Shown here: positions 1 to 11,553 of the stretch, one piece after another
Layout of the letters: every line of letters begins with the position of its first letter
How positions within the stretch are numbered: the stretch's first letter is position 1
Origin: Paenibacillus sp. FSL R5-0517
GTDB lineage: Bacteria; Bacillota; Bacilli; Paenibacillales; Paenibacillaceae
DNA length: 64,000 nucleotides
Direction: 5' to 3'
NCBI RefSeq assembly: GCF_037974355.1
Contig: NZ_CP150235.1
Location: 3,534,001-3,598,000 of the forward strand
The notes under the pieces: generated by a model
The model's input: the letters and a program-made list of their open reading frames with translations, nothing else
Told to the model about the DNA's origin: nothing
The model's database searches: none
Position numbers and translations under genes: made by a program

Positions 1-1
1 T

Positions 2-493
2 CTGAGAGATGAGTATGATCATGTTTGTTCATATATGAGTATTCATCAGATTCGCATGAAAGAGCTTCATTTGCACATCGATGTGGACGAAAGCATACTG
101 TCTGTTGCTTGTCCACGTTTCATCCTCCAGCCACTGGTAGAAAATAGTATTCTTCATGGTCTTTCACGTAAACGGGGCAGTGGACGGATATCTCTCAGCA
201 TTAAGCGGGAAGGATGTGCAGTGCGAATCCAAATAACCGATAACGGAGCGGGAATTGAGAGTGAACGTTTAGCCATTTTACAGCAAGTCTTGTCCACTGG
301 CTCAGTTATCGAAGATCGATTGCAACCTAAAGGCTTGGGGATTGGTTTAGCCAATGTGGTGGCTCGGGTGCGTGCTTATTTCGGTCCAGGAACTGAGATG
401 CTAATAAACAGCCGCCCCGGTGTCGAGACGACAGTCACTCTAAAACTGGATGTGGAGGTGTATACCCATGCTGAAATTGATGATTGTGGATGA
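2..493 (+). CDS. YesM-type sensor histidine kinase, C-terminal part (cut by window edge)
   Basis: The reading frame is open to the left edge, so only the end of the gene is present. The visible part holds the end of the His_kinase region (LRDEYDHV...SYMSIHQIRM) and the HATPase_c domain: an N box LQPLVENSILHG, a G1 motif DNGAGI and a G2-like GLGIGLANV. These are typical of the YesM/LytS-like kinases that sense extracellular sugars and phosphorylate an AraC-type response regulator. The sensor, membrane and phospho-histidine segments lie outside the window. It overlaps the start of the next gene, the likely partner regulator, by 26 bases. The first ATG in this frame at base 35 is internal and not a true start. 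Confidence 0.9.
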   Translation: MRDEYDHVCSYMSIHQIRMKELHLHIDVDESILSVACPRFILQPLVENSILHGLSRKRGSGRISLSIKREGCAVRIQITDNGAGIESERLAILQQVLSTGSVIEDRLQPKGLGIGLANVVARVRAYFGPGTEMLINSRPGVETTVTLKLDVEVYTHAEIDDCG

Positions 494-1241
494 TGAGCCC
501 ATTCTGCTCTCGGGCATTCGAGATATGGTTGAATATGCAAATACTGCGTTTACCCGCATCATGACTGCAGATGACGCAGTTGAAGCGTTGAAAATCATGG
601 ACTATTTTCAGCCGGACCTGTTGATCACCGATATTCAGATGCCGGAAATGGATGGCCTGGAGTTAATTCGGCGAGCAAAGACGAAGCATGTTAAGCGATT
701 TATTATTCTGACAGGTTATGATCTGTTTTCCTACGCCCAGAGTGCAATCAGGCTTCAGGTGGCTGAATACGCGTTGAAGCCGATCGACGAAAGTTATCTG
801 ACTGAACTGCTGAAGAGGATGGCCATTGAAGTTCTGGAGCAGAAGCCAATGGACGGGGATGGCATAACGCAGTCTTATTACAATGAGGAGGATGGACACA
901 ACGAGCATATTAGACAATTGAAAGCATTTATCCATGCCAACTATATGAAAGATATTTCACTATCAGTTGCTTCACAGTACCTTGATCTCCATCCTGTTTA
1001 TATAGGTAAGCTGTTTAAACAAGTAACGGGGGAAAATGTGGTCGCTTACATCAATCAATTGAGAGTGCAGAAAGCTAAAAAGTTGATGTTTAGCGACAAA
1101 AACATACCATTGGACAAAATTGCAACCTGTGTTGGATTTGAGCATAGTCGTACATTTTACAAGGTCTTCCGCAAATACACTGGACAGACGCCGGGTGAGT
1201 ATCGGAGCCTGGTTGGAGGGCACGAAGAGGAGTTAACATGA
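468..1241 (+). CDS. Short YesN-type response regulator (REC + AraC HTH)
   Basis: A 257-residue cytoplasmic response regulator. The N-terminal REC domain (about 1-120) has the acidic pocket in LMIVDDEP, the phospho-acceptor Asp55 in ITDIQMPEMDG and the conserved Lys in ALKPID. An AraC-type double HTH (about 155-255) ends with GFEHSRTFYKVFRKYTGQTP. Family members are usually 480-540 residues; the long central region is absent here, so this is a compact form. The start at 468 is chosen because GGAGGTG lies about 9 bases upstream; an earlier ATG at 450 has no such site. It overlaps the sensor kinase end, so the two are co-translated and probably a cognate pair. Confidence 0.9.
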   Translation: MLKLMIVDDEPILLSGIRDMVEYANTAFTRIMTADDAVEALKIMDYFQPDLLITDIQMPEMDGLELIRRAKTKHVKRFIILTGYDLFSYAQSAIRLQVAEYALKPIDESYLTELLKRMAIEVLEQKPMDGDGITQSYYNEEDGHNEHIRQLKAFIHANYMKDISLSVASQYLDLHPVYIGKLFKQVTGENVVAYINQLRVQKAKKLMFSDKNIPLDKIATCVGFEHSRTFYKVFRKYTGQTPGEYRSLVGGHEEELT

Positions 1242-1333
1242 ACTACTCCAATATGAATTATTTAGAAGATTCACAAAGAAGAAATCGTTTATTTACAGAT
1301 TTTTATGAGAGAAAGTTGGAAATTACCGCTTAA
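1238..1333 (+). CDS. Possible 31-residue coupled small protein or gene remnant
   Basis: A 31-codon frame whose ATG overlaps the stop of the response regulator (ATGA), with AGAGGAG about 8 bases upstream. The product would be hydrophilic and charged, starting MNYSNMNYLEDSQRRN and ending ERKLEITA. I do not recognise it. The overlap implies translational coupling. It could be a real small protein, or the surviving 5' end of an operon gene lost when the downstream DNA was replaced. No cysteine, membrane segment or known motif is visible. Confidence 0.35.
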   Translation: MNYSNMNYLEDSQRRNRLFTDFYERKLEITA

Positions 1334-1437
1334 AAAGTTGAAAAGTAGGTTGTCTCTTTCTATTTTATTCGATTAGGATTTGGTTGTAACATTCATTTAT
1401 ATAGAAGAGAGGGGGAAGAGTTAACTTCTTTATTATA

Positions 1438-1452
1438 TTGAAAGCGATACCA
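1438..1452 (+). promoter_or_regulatory. cre-like catabolite repression site
   Basis: TTGAAAGCGATACCA fits the Bacillus cre consensus TGWNANCGNTNWCA with one mismatch. It lies about 90 bases before the secreted lyase-like gene, where CcpA could repress it on preferred sugars. No CcpA gene is in the window, so this is a motif match only. Confidence 0.45.
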
Positions 1453-1542
1453 TAAATAAAAGAATCTAAGTAGGTTTAACAAATCAATTGGAAAACAAGA
1501 GACTTATTTAGGGTTAAATGGTACTTAAAATAAGGAGAAGAG

Positions 1543-3525
1543 GTGCAACAAATGCAGTATTTTCATTTGCAAAGACGACGGATGGGCATTCTGATTTCAA
1601 TGTTTTTGGTATTAGGTTTAGTTGGATTGGTGCCACCCTCTGCAAAGGCGGCAGCGTTTGCACATCCGGGCATTCTGCATTCCGCCGAAGACCTGTTACG
1701 GATGAAAAACAATCAAAATACAGAGCCATGGAAATCAGCCCTAACTTCGTTTATGAATGATTCAAAGGCATCCTCCAGCTATTCCATGCAAGGCCCCTAT
1801 GCTACGGTATGCAGAAAGGATACTAACTTGGCAACATGTACGAACCAGAACGATGGAAACACGGCTTTGGAAAATGATTCTAGAGCAGCCTATTACAACG
1901 CACTCCTCTGGAATGTAACAGGGAATCAGGCTTATGCCAACAAAGCAATCCAGATTTTGGATGCGTGGTCTGGAACATTAACGAATATCGCCGGAACGGA
2001 TGCGCAGCTTGCTGCAGGCGATAATGGCATCTTTTTGGCCAATGCGGGTGAATTGTTGCGATACAGTAATTCAGGCTGGTCCACAACCGGAATTGCTAAA
2101 TTGGAGCAGGTGCTAGTCAATGTCTTTTACCCACCAATCGCCGAGGTAGGTGATGCCAATTGGGGAGGATCTTGTTTGAAAACAATGATCTCCATTGCTG
2201 TATTCACCAATAATCAAACGATGTTTGAAAACGTAATATCCCACTTCCGAACTAATGCTTGTGCAGCTTTAACTAAAAACGTCATGTCTACTGGTCAGAT
2301 TTCGGAGTCAGGTCGAGATCAGCCTCATGCACTGGGAGGACTTGGGAATTTGATCGTTGTGGCACAAGCTGCCTGGAATCAAGGCATCGATCTATACAGC
2401 GATGCAGATAATCGGTTGCTGACAGGTACGGAATATTGGTCAAATTATAATCTAGGTAATGCTCCAACCTCTTACGATACAACCTATGGCCGCTGTACGA
2501 TGGGGCCTTGGAGCACTATCAGCGCGACGGGAAGAAGCGCTACTTACGGTTGGGCACAGAACGAGCTGATCTATGCACACTATGTGAGCAAGCTCGGAAT
2601 GTCGGCGCCTTTCACAACGACATATATGAATGGAATGCCATCTTCTGATCCGGATGCAGCTTTGCTTACTTTTGCTTACAGGCTTGGCACGATTACGGAT
2701 ACGACCAATCCCACAACGCCAACAAATTTGACGGGAACCCCGATCTCCACAGGTATGCTTCATTTGAATTGGACACGTTCAACAGATAATATTGCCGTTA
2801 AGGGCTATAATATCTATCGGAATGGTACAATGGTAGGTTCTACTACATCGACGGATTATACAGATAAAGGTCTAGCAGCTGGAGCGACGTATACCTATAC
2901 GGTGCGTGCATATGATGGAAAGGGGAATATTTCAACAGCAAGCAGTTCATTCCAGGGGACAACACTTTCTTCCACCACGAGTCAGATTCCATTTCAATCC
3001 TCCGATATTGGCAGTGTCGGTTTAACAGGAAACTTCTCTTATAGCGGGGGAGTCTATACGCTGAAAGCATCAGGCAGCGATATCTGGAATAAGACGGATG
3101 AACTTCGCTTTGCCTTTGTCCCTTTAAAAGGAAATGGAACCATTATTGCACGTGTGACCAGTTTGACGAATACACACTCTTCAGCGAAAGCGGGAGTTAT
3201 GGTCCGTGAGTCTCTACTGGCATTTGGCAGCAATGCATATGTGGCACTTAAGCCTTCACAAGTTGTATTCCAGAATAGAACCGCTCCAGGGGCTGCTACC
3301 AGTTCTATCACGGCAGCTACACAAGCTGCTCCATACTGGGTCAAGGCCGTTCGCACTGGTGATACCGTGGCCGGATATGTCTCGGCTGACGGATTGACAT
3401 GGACACAGGCAGGCTCCTCTACCATCTCTTCGGCTAGTACAGCATATATCGGCCTCGCAGCGACATCGCATGACAATACCAAGTTAACAACAGCTGTATT
3501 TGATAATGTGACTATCCAGCAGTAA
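1543..3525 (+). CDS. Secreted alginate-lyase-superfamily enzyme with FN3 and C-terminal beta-sandwich
   Basis: A 660-residue exported protein. A signal peptide (basic LQRRR, hydrophobic stretch, then PSAKAAA) spans about residues 1-38. Residues about 40-385 resemble the alpha/alpha-toroid alginate_lyase family (PL5/PL38-like), with DANWGGSCLK and SGRDQPHALGG as likely active-site segments. A fibronectin type III module follows at about 393-475 (TTPTNLTGTP...KGYNIYRNG). The last about 180 residues form a beta-rich domain like the DUF1349-type modules of Paenibacillus carbohydrate enzymes. It probably cleaves an extracellular uronic-acid polymer by beta-elimination; the exact substrate is not readable. 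Translation may start at this GTG (AAGGAG 5 bases before) or at ATG 1552. A cre-like site lies upstream and a strong terminator follows. Confidence 0.75.
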   Translation: MQQMQYFHLQRRRMGILISMFLVLGLVGLVPPSAKAAAFAHPGILHSAEDLLRMKNNQNTEPWKSALTSFMNDSKASSSYSMQGPYATVCRKDTNLATCTNQNDGNTALENDSRAAYYNALLWNVTGNQAYANKAIQILDAWSGTLTNIAGTDAQLAAGDNGIFLANAGELLRYSNSGWSTTGIAKLEQVLVNVFYPPIAEVGDANWGGSCLKTMISIAVFTNNQTMFENVISHFRTNACAALTKNVMSTGQISESGRDQPHALGGLGNLIVVAQAAWNQGIDLYSDADNRLLTGTEYWSNYNLGNAPTSYDTTYGRCTMGPWSTISATGRSATYGWAQNELIYAHYVSKLGMSAPFTTTYMNGMPSSDPDAALLTFAYRLGTITDTTNPTTPTNLTGTPISTGMLHLNWTRSTDNIAVKGYNIYRNGTMVGSTTSTDYTDKGLAAGATYTYTVRAYDGKGNISTASSSFQGTTLSSTTSQIPFQSSDIGSVGLTGNFSYSGGVYTLKASGSDIWNKTDELRFAFVPLKGNGTIIARVTSLTNTHSSAKAGVMVRESLLAFGSNAYVALKPSQVVFQNRTAPGAATSSITAATQAAPYWVKAVRTGDTVAGYVSADGLTWTQAGSSTISSASTAYIGLAATSHDNTKLTTAVFDNVTIQQ

Positions 3526-3550
3526 AATTAAATGAGATGTGAATCTTTTA

Positions 3551-3600
3551 AGCCCAAAAGACCCTTTATCCAAGAATCTGGATAAAGGGTCTTTTGGGCT
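3551..3600. terminator. Long hairpin, bidirectional terminator
   Basis: A perfect 21-bp inverted repeat (AGCCCAAAAGACCCTTTATCC and its complement) around an 8-base loop, between convergent genes. The symmetric A/T runs inside the stem suit termination in both directions. Confidence 0.85.
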
Positions 3601-3608
3601 GCGCAATA

Positions 3609-4481
3609 TTATTGGGTTTTCGATTGGACAAGAAAAGGAATTCTGGAATCCGAGGGTGTGCACATATACACACGTCGGTATAGTTTAGCAAAATAGTCCG
3701 GCTGCATTCCCACACAATCAGCAACATAATTAATAGACATTTCAGGGTGATCAATCAGTAACAGATGTGCCATTTTCAGACGGGCCAGCTGCATATATTG
3801 CAGAGGCGTCTTCTGAAAAGCTTGATGAAAGATGCGGTTTAGCTGTTTCGTGGAATATCCGACATGGGCTGCTATGTCTGTTACCCGAATGTCGAGTCCC
3901 AGATGATCATGAATGTATCTCACAGCATGATCAATCACAGCCTCATGTGATTGTGTCTTCCGCCTAGAAACAGCGATGTGTGATTCCTGGTTTTCATGAT
4001 GTACATCCCGTTGCAATTGCATCAAGAGTGAGAACAAAAGTTCCGCCAATATCCATGAATCACCATCAGGAGTGTTGTTAAACCAAATTTTCCGGATTTT
4101 TTCTGTATATTTTTCAATCTCCTTCAGCTGGCGCCGAAAAAAATCCTGTGCGAAGCCCCAAGATGAGAGTGTGCCTTCAGCCATTTCCGTAAAGGATACA
4201 TAGCCTACTCTCCAATCCTCTGTGGCGGACGAAGGAGCATATTCATGAGGCATATGTTGGGGAATATACAAGAGTGTGCCCGGGATCAGAGTTTCCCAAT
4301 TTTTTTGTCCTAACAATCTGAATTTTCCTTCTCCTTCAAAAGTGAAAAAGAGCTGATTAGCAGAATATCCTCTAAGCCGTGTTAAAGGCAATTGTATCTC
4401 GCTTCCGACGGAATATACTGTGAAAGGTAGAGCAGGTTCAGCCGCAATCGCTTGGCGTATTCTGATCGGAAATAACTCCAT
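3609..4481 (-). CDS. AraC-family transcriptional regulator (cupin + HTH)
   Basis: A 290-residue DNA-binding regulator. The N-terminal half (about 15-150) looks like the cupin-type sugar-sensing domain (LLYIPQHMPHEY), and the C-terminal about 100 residues form the AraC HTH pair (DIAAHVGYSTKQLNRIFHQA and then NYVADCVGMQPDYFAKLYRR). The start has GAGGTGA just upstream. It diverges from the LacZ-type gene at 4,595 with only 113 bases between, so it most likely activates that gene in response to a sugar. The inducer is not readable. Confidence 0.9.
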   Translation of the reverse strand: MELFPIRIRQAIAAEPALPFTVYSVGSEIQLPLTRLRGYSANQLFFTFEGEGKFRLLGQKNWETLIPGTLLYIPQHMPHEYAPSSATEDWRVGYVSFTEMAEGTLSSWGFAQDFFRRQLKEIEKYTEKIRKIWFNNTPDGDSWILAELLFSLLMQLQRDVHHENQESHIAVSRRKTQSHEAVIDHAVRYIHDHLGLDIRVTDIAAHVGYSTKQLNRIFHQAFQKTPLQYMQLARLKMAHLLLIDHPEMSINYVADCVGMQPDYFAKLYRRVYMCTPSDSRIPFLVQSKTQ

Positions 4482-4533
4482 CTGGTCACCTCAATATGTC
4501 CTTTTTGTCAGGATGTTTGTCTCTTTATTTCCT

Positions 4534-4562
4534 TATATCCGATCCTACTTCAAAACTATAAT
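4534..4562 (+). promoter_or_regulatory. Candidate promoter of the LacZ-type gene with weak -35
   Basis: A perfect -10 box TATAAT sits at 4557-4562, about 33 bases before the start codon. The -35 position (4534-4539, TATATC) does not match TTGACA. A strong -10 with a poor -35 is expected of a promoter needing an activator such as the divergent AraC protein. Motif-based inference. Confidence 0.4.
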
Positions 4563-4564
4563 GA

Positions 4565-7633
<3,069 letters not shown>

Positions 7634-7641
7634 TTAGGAGA

Positions 7642-7715
7642 ATCGAGTGGGAGGGGGGGCGGCAAGCTCCCGTCTTCTCATACCACCATACATGCAGGTC
7701 CGTACATGAGATCAA
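7642..7715 (-). mobile_element. Decayed 3' end of a group II intron (domain V/VI-like)
   Basis: Read on the minus strand, this stretch resembles the 3' end of Bacillota group II introns: a GTACGGACC...TGTATGGTGGTATGAG hairpin, then GACGGGAGC and a C-rich arm ending CCCACTCGAT. The 5' arm of the domain V stem (GATCTC where GAACCG is usual) is altered, so it is probably inactive. No reverse transcriptase gene is present. Upstream minus-strand sequence to about 7,903 has a 63-codon frame that may be further remnant. Recognition is from memory of such elements and needs a covariance-model search. This fills the 306-base gap between the GH2 and permease genes. Confidence 0.45.
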
Positions 7716-7939
7716 ACATCCAAGTTATTAACCAAAATCTTCATACGAACGATCGCGTTTCTCCTTCCTTTCAGAATCAGGCCAGCACATTTTCCTTTCA
7801 GAAAGATTATTTCATGGTAATAATCATCGTTTTTCCATACAGTAACCGTGGGAATTTGCCTCTTCATACCCAAAATATTCTGATAGGATAATGATACAAA
7901 CATGAAAGGTACTGGAGATACCTTAAAGGAAGGTGGACT

Positions 7940-8890
7940 ATGGACGCTAAATTGGAGCTAAACAAAGCTAAGAATTCAAGTCTTTCTACTAAATTTGCGG
8001 TTTATATTAAAAGGGACTGGTTTCTATACTTACTGCTGATTCCCTTTCTGTTGTGGTACGCCACATTTGCTTTTAAACCGATGTACGGGATCATTATCGC
8101 TTTCAAAGATTATAGTGTGTTTAGGGGAATTGCAAATAGCGAATGGGTAGGTCTGCTGCACTTCCAAGAGTTTCTGAAAAGTGAATACTTCTACAGAGTA
8201 TTAAAAAATACGTTATTAATCAGCTTGTATTCTTTGCTCTTTGTATTCCCTGCACCTATTGTATTTGCACTCTTGCTGAATGAAGTCAAGAATGTCAAAT
8301 TCAAAAAAATCGTGCAAACGTTTACTTATATGCCCCATTTTATCTCGGTCGTTATTGTGGCTGGGATTGTGACAAATTTTCTTGCCCCAGGCAATGGGTT
8401 GATCAATCTGATTATTGAGAAGCTGGGTGGGGAGAAGATTTACTTCCTGGCCGATCCAAGTTATTTCAGAACAATCTTTAACTCTATGAATATTTGGCAA
8501 GGTACCGGCTTTGCAGCCATCATATATATCGCTGCCTTATCTGGCGTCAATTCCGAATTGTATGAAGCTGCGGTTATTGATGGTGCAAGCAAGTGGAAGA
8601 GAACATTACATGTAACGCTCCCTGGCATTTTGCCGACAATTATGATCATGCTGATTCTCCAGATTGGCGGGTTATTAGAAGTCGGATATGAGGCCATCGT
8701 TTTACTGTATCAGCCCGTGACCTATTCAACAGCTGATGTCATCAGTACGTATGTATATCGCGAAGGTATTGTCAACGGAAGGTATGATATGGCAGCGGCA
8801 GTGGGCGTTTTCAACTCCTTTGTAGGCTTTATTCTAATTATGCTGGCCAACAAACTTAGTAAAAAATATACCGAATCTGGATTATGGTAG
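7940..8890 (+). CDS. CUT1 sugar ABC transporter permease (LplB/YteP type)
   Basis: A 316-residue inner-membrane protein with about six hydrophobic helices. The first begins at FLYLLLIPFLLWYATFAF. The cytoplasmic EAA loop that contacts the ATPase reads YEAAVIDGASKWKRTLHVTLPG. It forms the heterodimeric channel with the next gene. A good AAAGGAAGGTGG precedes the ATG. No ATPase is encoded nearby; family members in Bacillota share an MsmX-type ATPase encoded elsewhere. The substrate is probably an oligosaccharide related to the GH2 gene upstream. Confidence 0.92.
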   Translation: MDAKLELNKAKNSSLSTKFAVYIKRDWFLYLLLIPFLLWYATFAFKPMYGIIIAFKDYSVFRGIANSEWVGLLHFQEFLKSEYFYRVLKNTLLISLYSLLFVFPAPIVFALLLNEVKNVKFKKIVQTFTYMPHFISVVIVAGIVTNFLAPGNGLINLIIEKLGGEKIYFLADPSYFRTIFNSMNIWQGTGFAAIIYIAALSGVNSELYEAAVIDGASKWKRTLHVTLPGILPTIMIMLILQIGGLLEVGYEAIVLLYQPVTYSTADVISTYVYREGIVNGRYDMAAAVGVFNSFVGFILIMLANKLSKKYTESGLW

Positions 8891-8900
8891 GTGAAACGAA

Positions 8901-9764
8901 ATGCAAGATAGTCGCGCAGAGAAAGTATTTTATTTCTTTAATTATTTGTTACTAGGTTTATTTGCATGTATAACCTTATATCCGTTTTTGTACGTGTTGT
9001 CTGCTTCCATCAGTACGCCACAAGCGGTAGTCACCGGAGAGGTATTGCTCTTTCCAAAAGGTATTACATGGGAAGCTTACAATTCCGTATTTGCTGAAAA
9101 GGGAATATGGATTGGCTATGCCAATACGCTATTTTATACAATTGTAGGCACGCTGGTGAGCATGATTCTTACTATTTGCGGAGCATATCCCTTGTCCAAA
9201 AAAAGATTGAAAGGGCGCACTGCAATCAATTTGATTATTTCGTTTACGTTGATATTCAGCGCAGGCATGATACCCTTGTATCTGAATTTCAAAAGTCTGG
9301 GGTTGTTGGACTCACGCTTTGGTATCATCATAGGATTTGCCATCAGCACATTCAACTTTGTTATTCTTCGTACCTTTTTTCAGTCCATTCCTGATGAAAT
9401 TGAAGAGGCAGCTCGCATTGACGGCGCCGGTGATGTCGGAGTATTAATGAAAATTATTTTACCGCTGTCCAAGGCCTCATTGGCAACGATTGCTCTGTTC
9501 TATGCGGTTTCTCGCTGGAATGGTTACTTCTGGGCAATGATCTTACTGCATGACGAAAGGAAGTTTCCGTTGCAGGTATTGCTAAACCGACTGGTTGTTC
9601 AGATGAAACCCACGGATGACATGTTAAATGATGTCGCTTTTACAACAGGAGAGACTGTTATCTATGCTACCATTGTTGTCGCTATAATCCCAATTATTGC
9701 AGTGTATCCGTTCATTCAGAAGTACTTCGTTAAAGGAGTCATGATCGGATCGTTGAAAGGCTGA
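8901..9764 (+). CDS. CUT1 sugar ABC transporter permease (LplC/YtcP type)
   Basis: A 287-residue membrane protein with about six helices, second half of the channel. It shows the EAA motif IEEAARIDGAGDVGVLMKI and the family's C-terminal YFVKGVMIGSLKG signature. It starts 10 bases after the partner permease behind GTAGGTGA, so both are made from one mRNA. The binding protein follows after about 100 bases. Confidence 0.92.
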   Translation: MQDSRAEKVFYFFNYLLLGLFACITLYPFLYVLSASISTPQAVVTGEVLLFPKGITWEAYNSVFAEKGIWIGYANTLFYTIVGTLVSMILTICGAYPLSKKRLKGRTAINLIISFTLIFSAGMIPLYLNFKSLGLLDSRFGIIIGFAISTFNFVILRTFFQSIPDEIEEAARIDGAGDVGVLMKIILPLSKASLATIALFYAVSRWNGYFWAMILLHDERKFPLQVLLNRLVVQMKPTDDMLNDVAFTTGETVIYATIVVAIIPIIAVYPFIQKYFVKGVMIGSLKG

Positions 9765-9868
9765 TTCATGCTTGGCGTGGTATCTTGATGAGTCTTGGCA
9801 ACGTTGTCTGTCAAGAAATCACATGATATATAATAATCAACACATACCATATTTAGGGGGAAAACAAC

Positions 9869-11449
9869 TTGAACAGAAAAACAAGCTTACTCCTCGCAAC
9901 ATTGCTACTCTCTGGCACGATCCTGGGGGCATGTAGCAATGGAGCAGAATCCAATGCTCTGAGCAAAACCAACTCTGAATCCCAGAATTCTGGTGAGACG
10001 GTGCAAGGCGCTGAGGAACCTGTTACACTAAGCATTTTTTATTTCGATAATACCGGCACGATTAAAATGGATTCCCCTGTACTTAAGAAAGCCGCAGAAC
10101 TGACTAACGTTAGTCTGAACAATGTAGCTTCAACGGGTGGAGAGGATAAACAGGCTTACAATTTGATGCTGGCTTCAGGATCTCTTCCGGATATTATCAG
10201 CTACAACATCACGGAGTTGAATGCGATTGCCAGCGAAGGTGCACTTGAGCCTCTCAATGATTATATTGACAAACTCGCTCCAAACTTCAAAAAATTTCTA
10301 GACGAGAACGAGGACGTCAAAAATGCGATCACCGCCTCTGATGGGAACATCTATACTATTCCTTTTGTCGGAGATGGTAACGCTTCCACTGGATGGTTTA
10401 TTCGTCAGGATTGGCTTGATAAGCTTCAAATGGAAGTACCGAAGACTGTCGATGAGTTTTACAGTGTTTTACAAGCATTCCGGAATGATGATCCGAATGG
10501 TAACGGCAAAAAAGACGAAATCCCTTATATTCAGCGTGATAATAATATTGGTGCCTACACTTTGCTTCCACTGTGGGATGCCTATGACAAACTGTATATC
10601 AAGGATGGAAAAATTGCATACGGACCGTATGAAGACGAATTCAAAGTCGGTATCAGCAATATTGCAAAATGGTATAATGAAGGCCTTATCGATAAAGAAA
10701 TCTTCACTCGAGCCAAAGCGAGAGAAACCTTGCTGGGCAACGATACAGCAGGCTCTACTCATGACTGGTTTGCAAGCACATCAAACTTTAATCAGTCTCT
10801 GCAGAACGAAGTGCCTGGCCTGAAGTTATTGCCCATCGCACCACCTGAAAGTATTTCCGGCAAAGTGTTTGAAGTAGGCAAACGTCCAAAATTAAGCGGA
10901 TATGGCTGGGCCATTTCCTCACAGAGCAAAAATGTTGAAGCTGCTGTGAAATATTTCGATTTCTGGTGGAGTGAAGAAGGTCGCCGCTTATTTAACTTTG
11001 GTATTGAAGGTGATTCGTATACCATGGTTGATGGCAAACCCGTATTCACAGAAGAGGTGTTAAGCCAACCTGCAGTTAATGGTTACTTGACAGAAAAGTA
11101 TGGAGCCCAACTTCCGAAAATAGGAGTATGGCAGGACTTTAGTTACGAACAACAATGGACCAATGAAATCGCATTGAAAGGGATTAATGAGTATCAGGAA
11201 AACAACTATATTTCCGACGACTATACACTCCCGACACTTAACTTTACACAAGAAGAACAAAAACGAATTGATGCTTTAGTTGGACCCATTGATACGTTTT
11301 TCCATGAAAAAGCTCAGACTTGGGTCATGGGGGGCGAGGAGGCAGAATCGGCATTCAGCTCCTACCAAACACAGTTGAGAAATCTTGGCGTTGAAGAATA
11401 CGTGCAAATTTATAACGATGCATACCAAAGATATCTACATGGTAACTAA
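9869..11449 (+). CDS. Sugar-binding lipoprotein of ABC importer
   Basis: A 526-residue extracellular solute-binding protein (family 1). The signal peptide ends in lipobox ILGAC with Cys22 as lipid anchor, followed by a Ser/Asn-rich linker. The calcium-like loop DDPNGNGKKDEIPY is typical of the LplA/YtcQ subgroup with CUT1 permeases. The start is TTG with GGGGG 8-12 bases upstream. It captures an oligosaccharide at the cell surface and delivers it to the two permeases before it. A hairpin terminator follows. Confidence 0.9.
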   Translation: MNRKTSLLLATLLLSGTILGACSNGAESNALSKTNSESQNSGETVQGAEEPVTLSIFYFDNTGTIKMDSPVLKKAAELTNVSLNNVASTGGEDKQAYNLMLASGSLPDIISYNITELNAIASEGALEPLNDYIDKLAPNFKKFLDENEDVKNAITASDGNIYTIPFVGDGNASTGWFIRQDWLDKLQMEVPKTVDEFYSVLQAFRNDDPNGNGKKDEIPYIQRDNNIGAYTLLPLWDAYDKLYIKDGKIAYGPYEDEFKVGISNIAKWYNEGLIDKEIFTRAKARETLLGNDTAGSTHDWFASTSNFNQSLQNEVPGLKLLPIAPPESISGKVFEVGKRPKLSGYGWAISSQSKNVEAAVKYFDFWWSEEGRRLFNFGIEGDSYTMVDGKPVFTEEVLSQPAVNGYLTEKYGAQLPKIGVWQDFSYEQQWTNEIALKGINEYQENNYISDDYTLPTLNFTQEEQKRIDALVGPIDTFFHEKAQTWVMGGEEAESAFSSYQTQLRNLGVEEYVQIYNDAYQRYLHGN

Positions 11450-11455
11450 AAGATA

Positions 11456-11491
11456 TGTCAATAGGGAAGCCAAATGGCTTCTCTATTGACA
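11456..11491 (+). terminator. Hairpin terminator after binding-protein gene
   Basis: A 16-bp stem TGTCAATAGGGAAGCC/GGCTTCTCTATTGACA with one G-T pair and an AAAT loop, 7 bases after the stop. There is no long T run, so some read-through into the kinase gene is possible. Confidence 0.7.
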
Positions 11492-11553
11492 TTTGGTAAA
11501 GCTATTTTTACAGTTTGAGAGAGCAACGTCTAGAAAACGAAGGGGTATTTAAC

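Noticed and set aside
3054..3482. 142-codon minus-strand frame inside the secreted lyase-like gene
   Set aside because: Antisense shadow of a clearly coding beta-domain.
7706..7903. Short frames on both strands in the GH2-permease gap
   Set aside because: No start signals; better explained as intron relic sequence.
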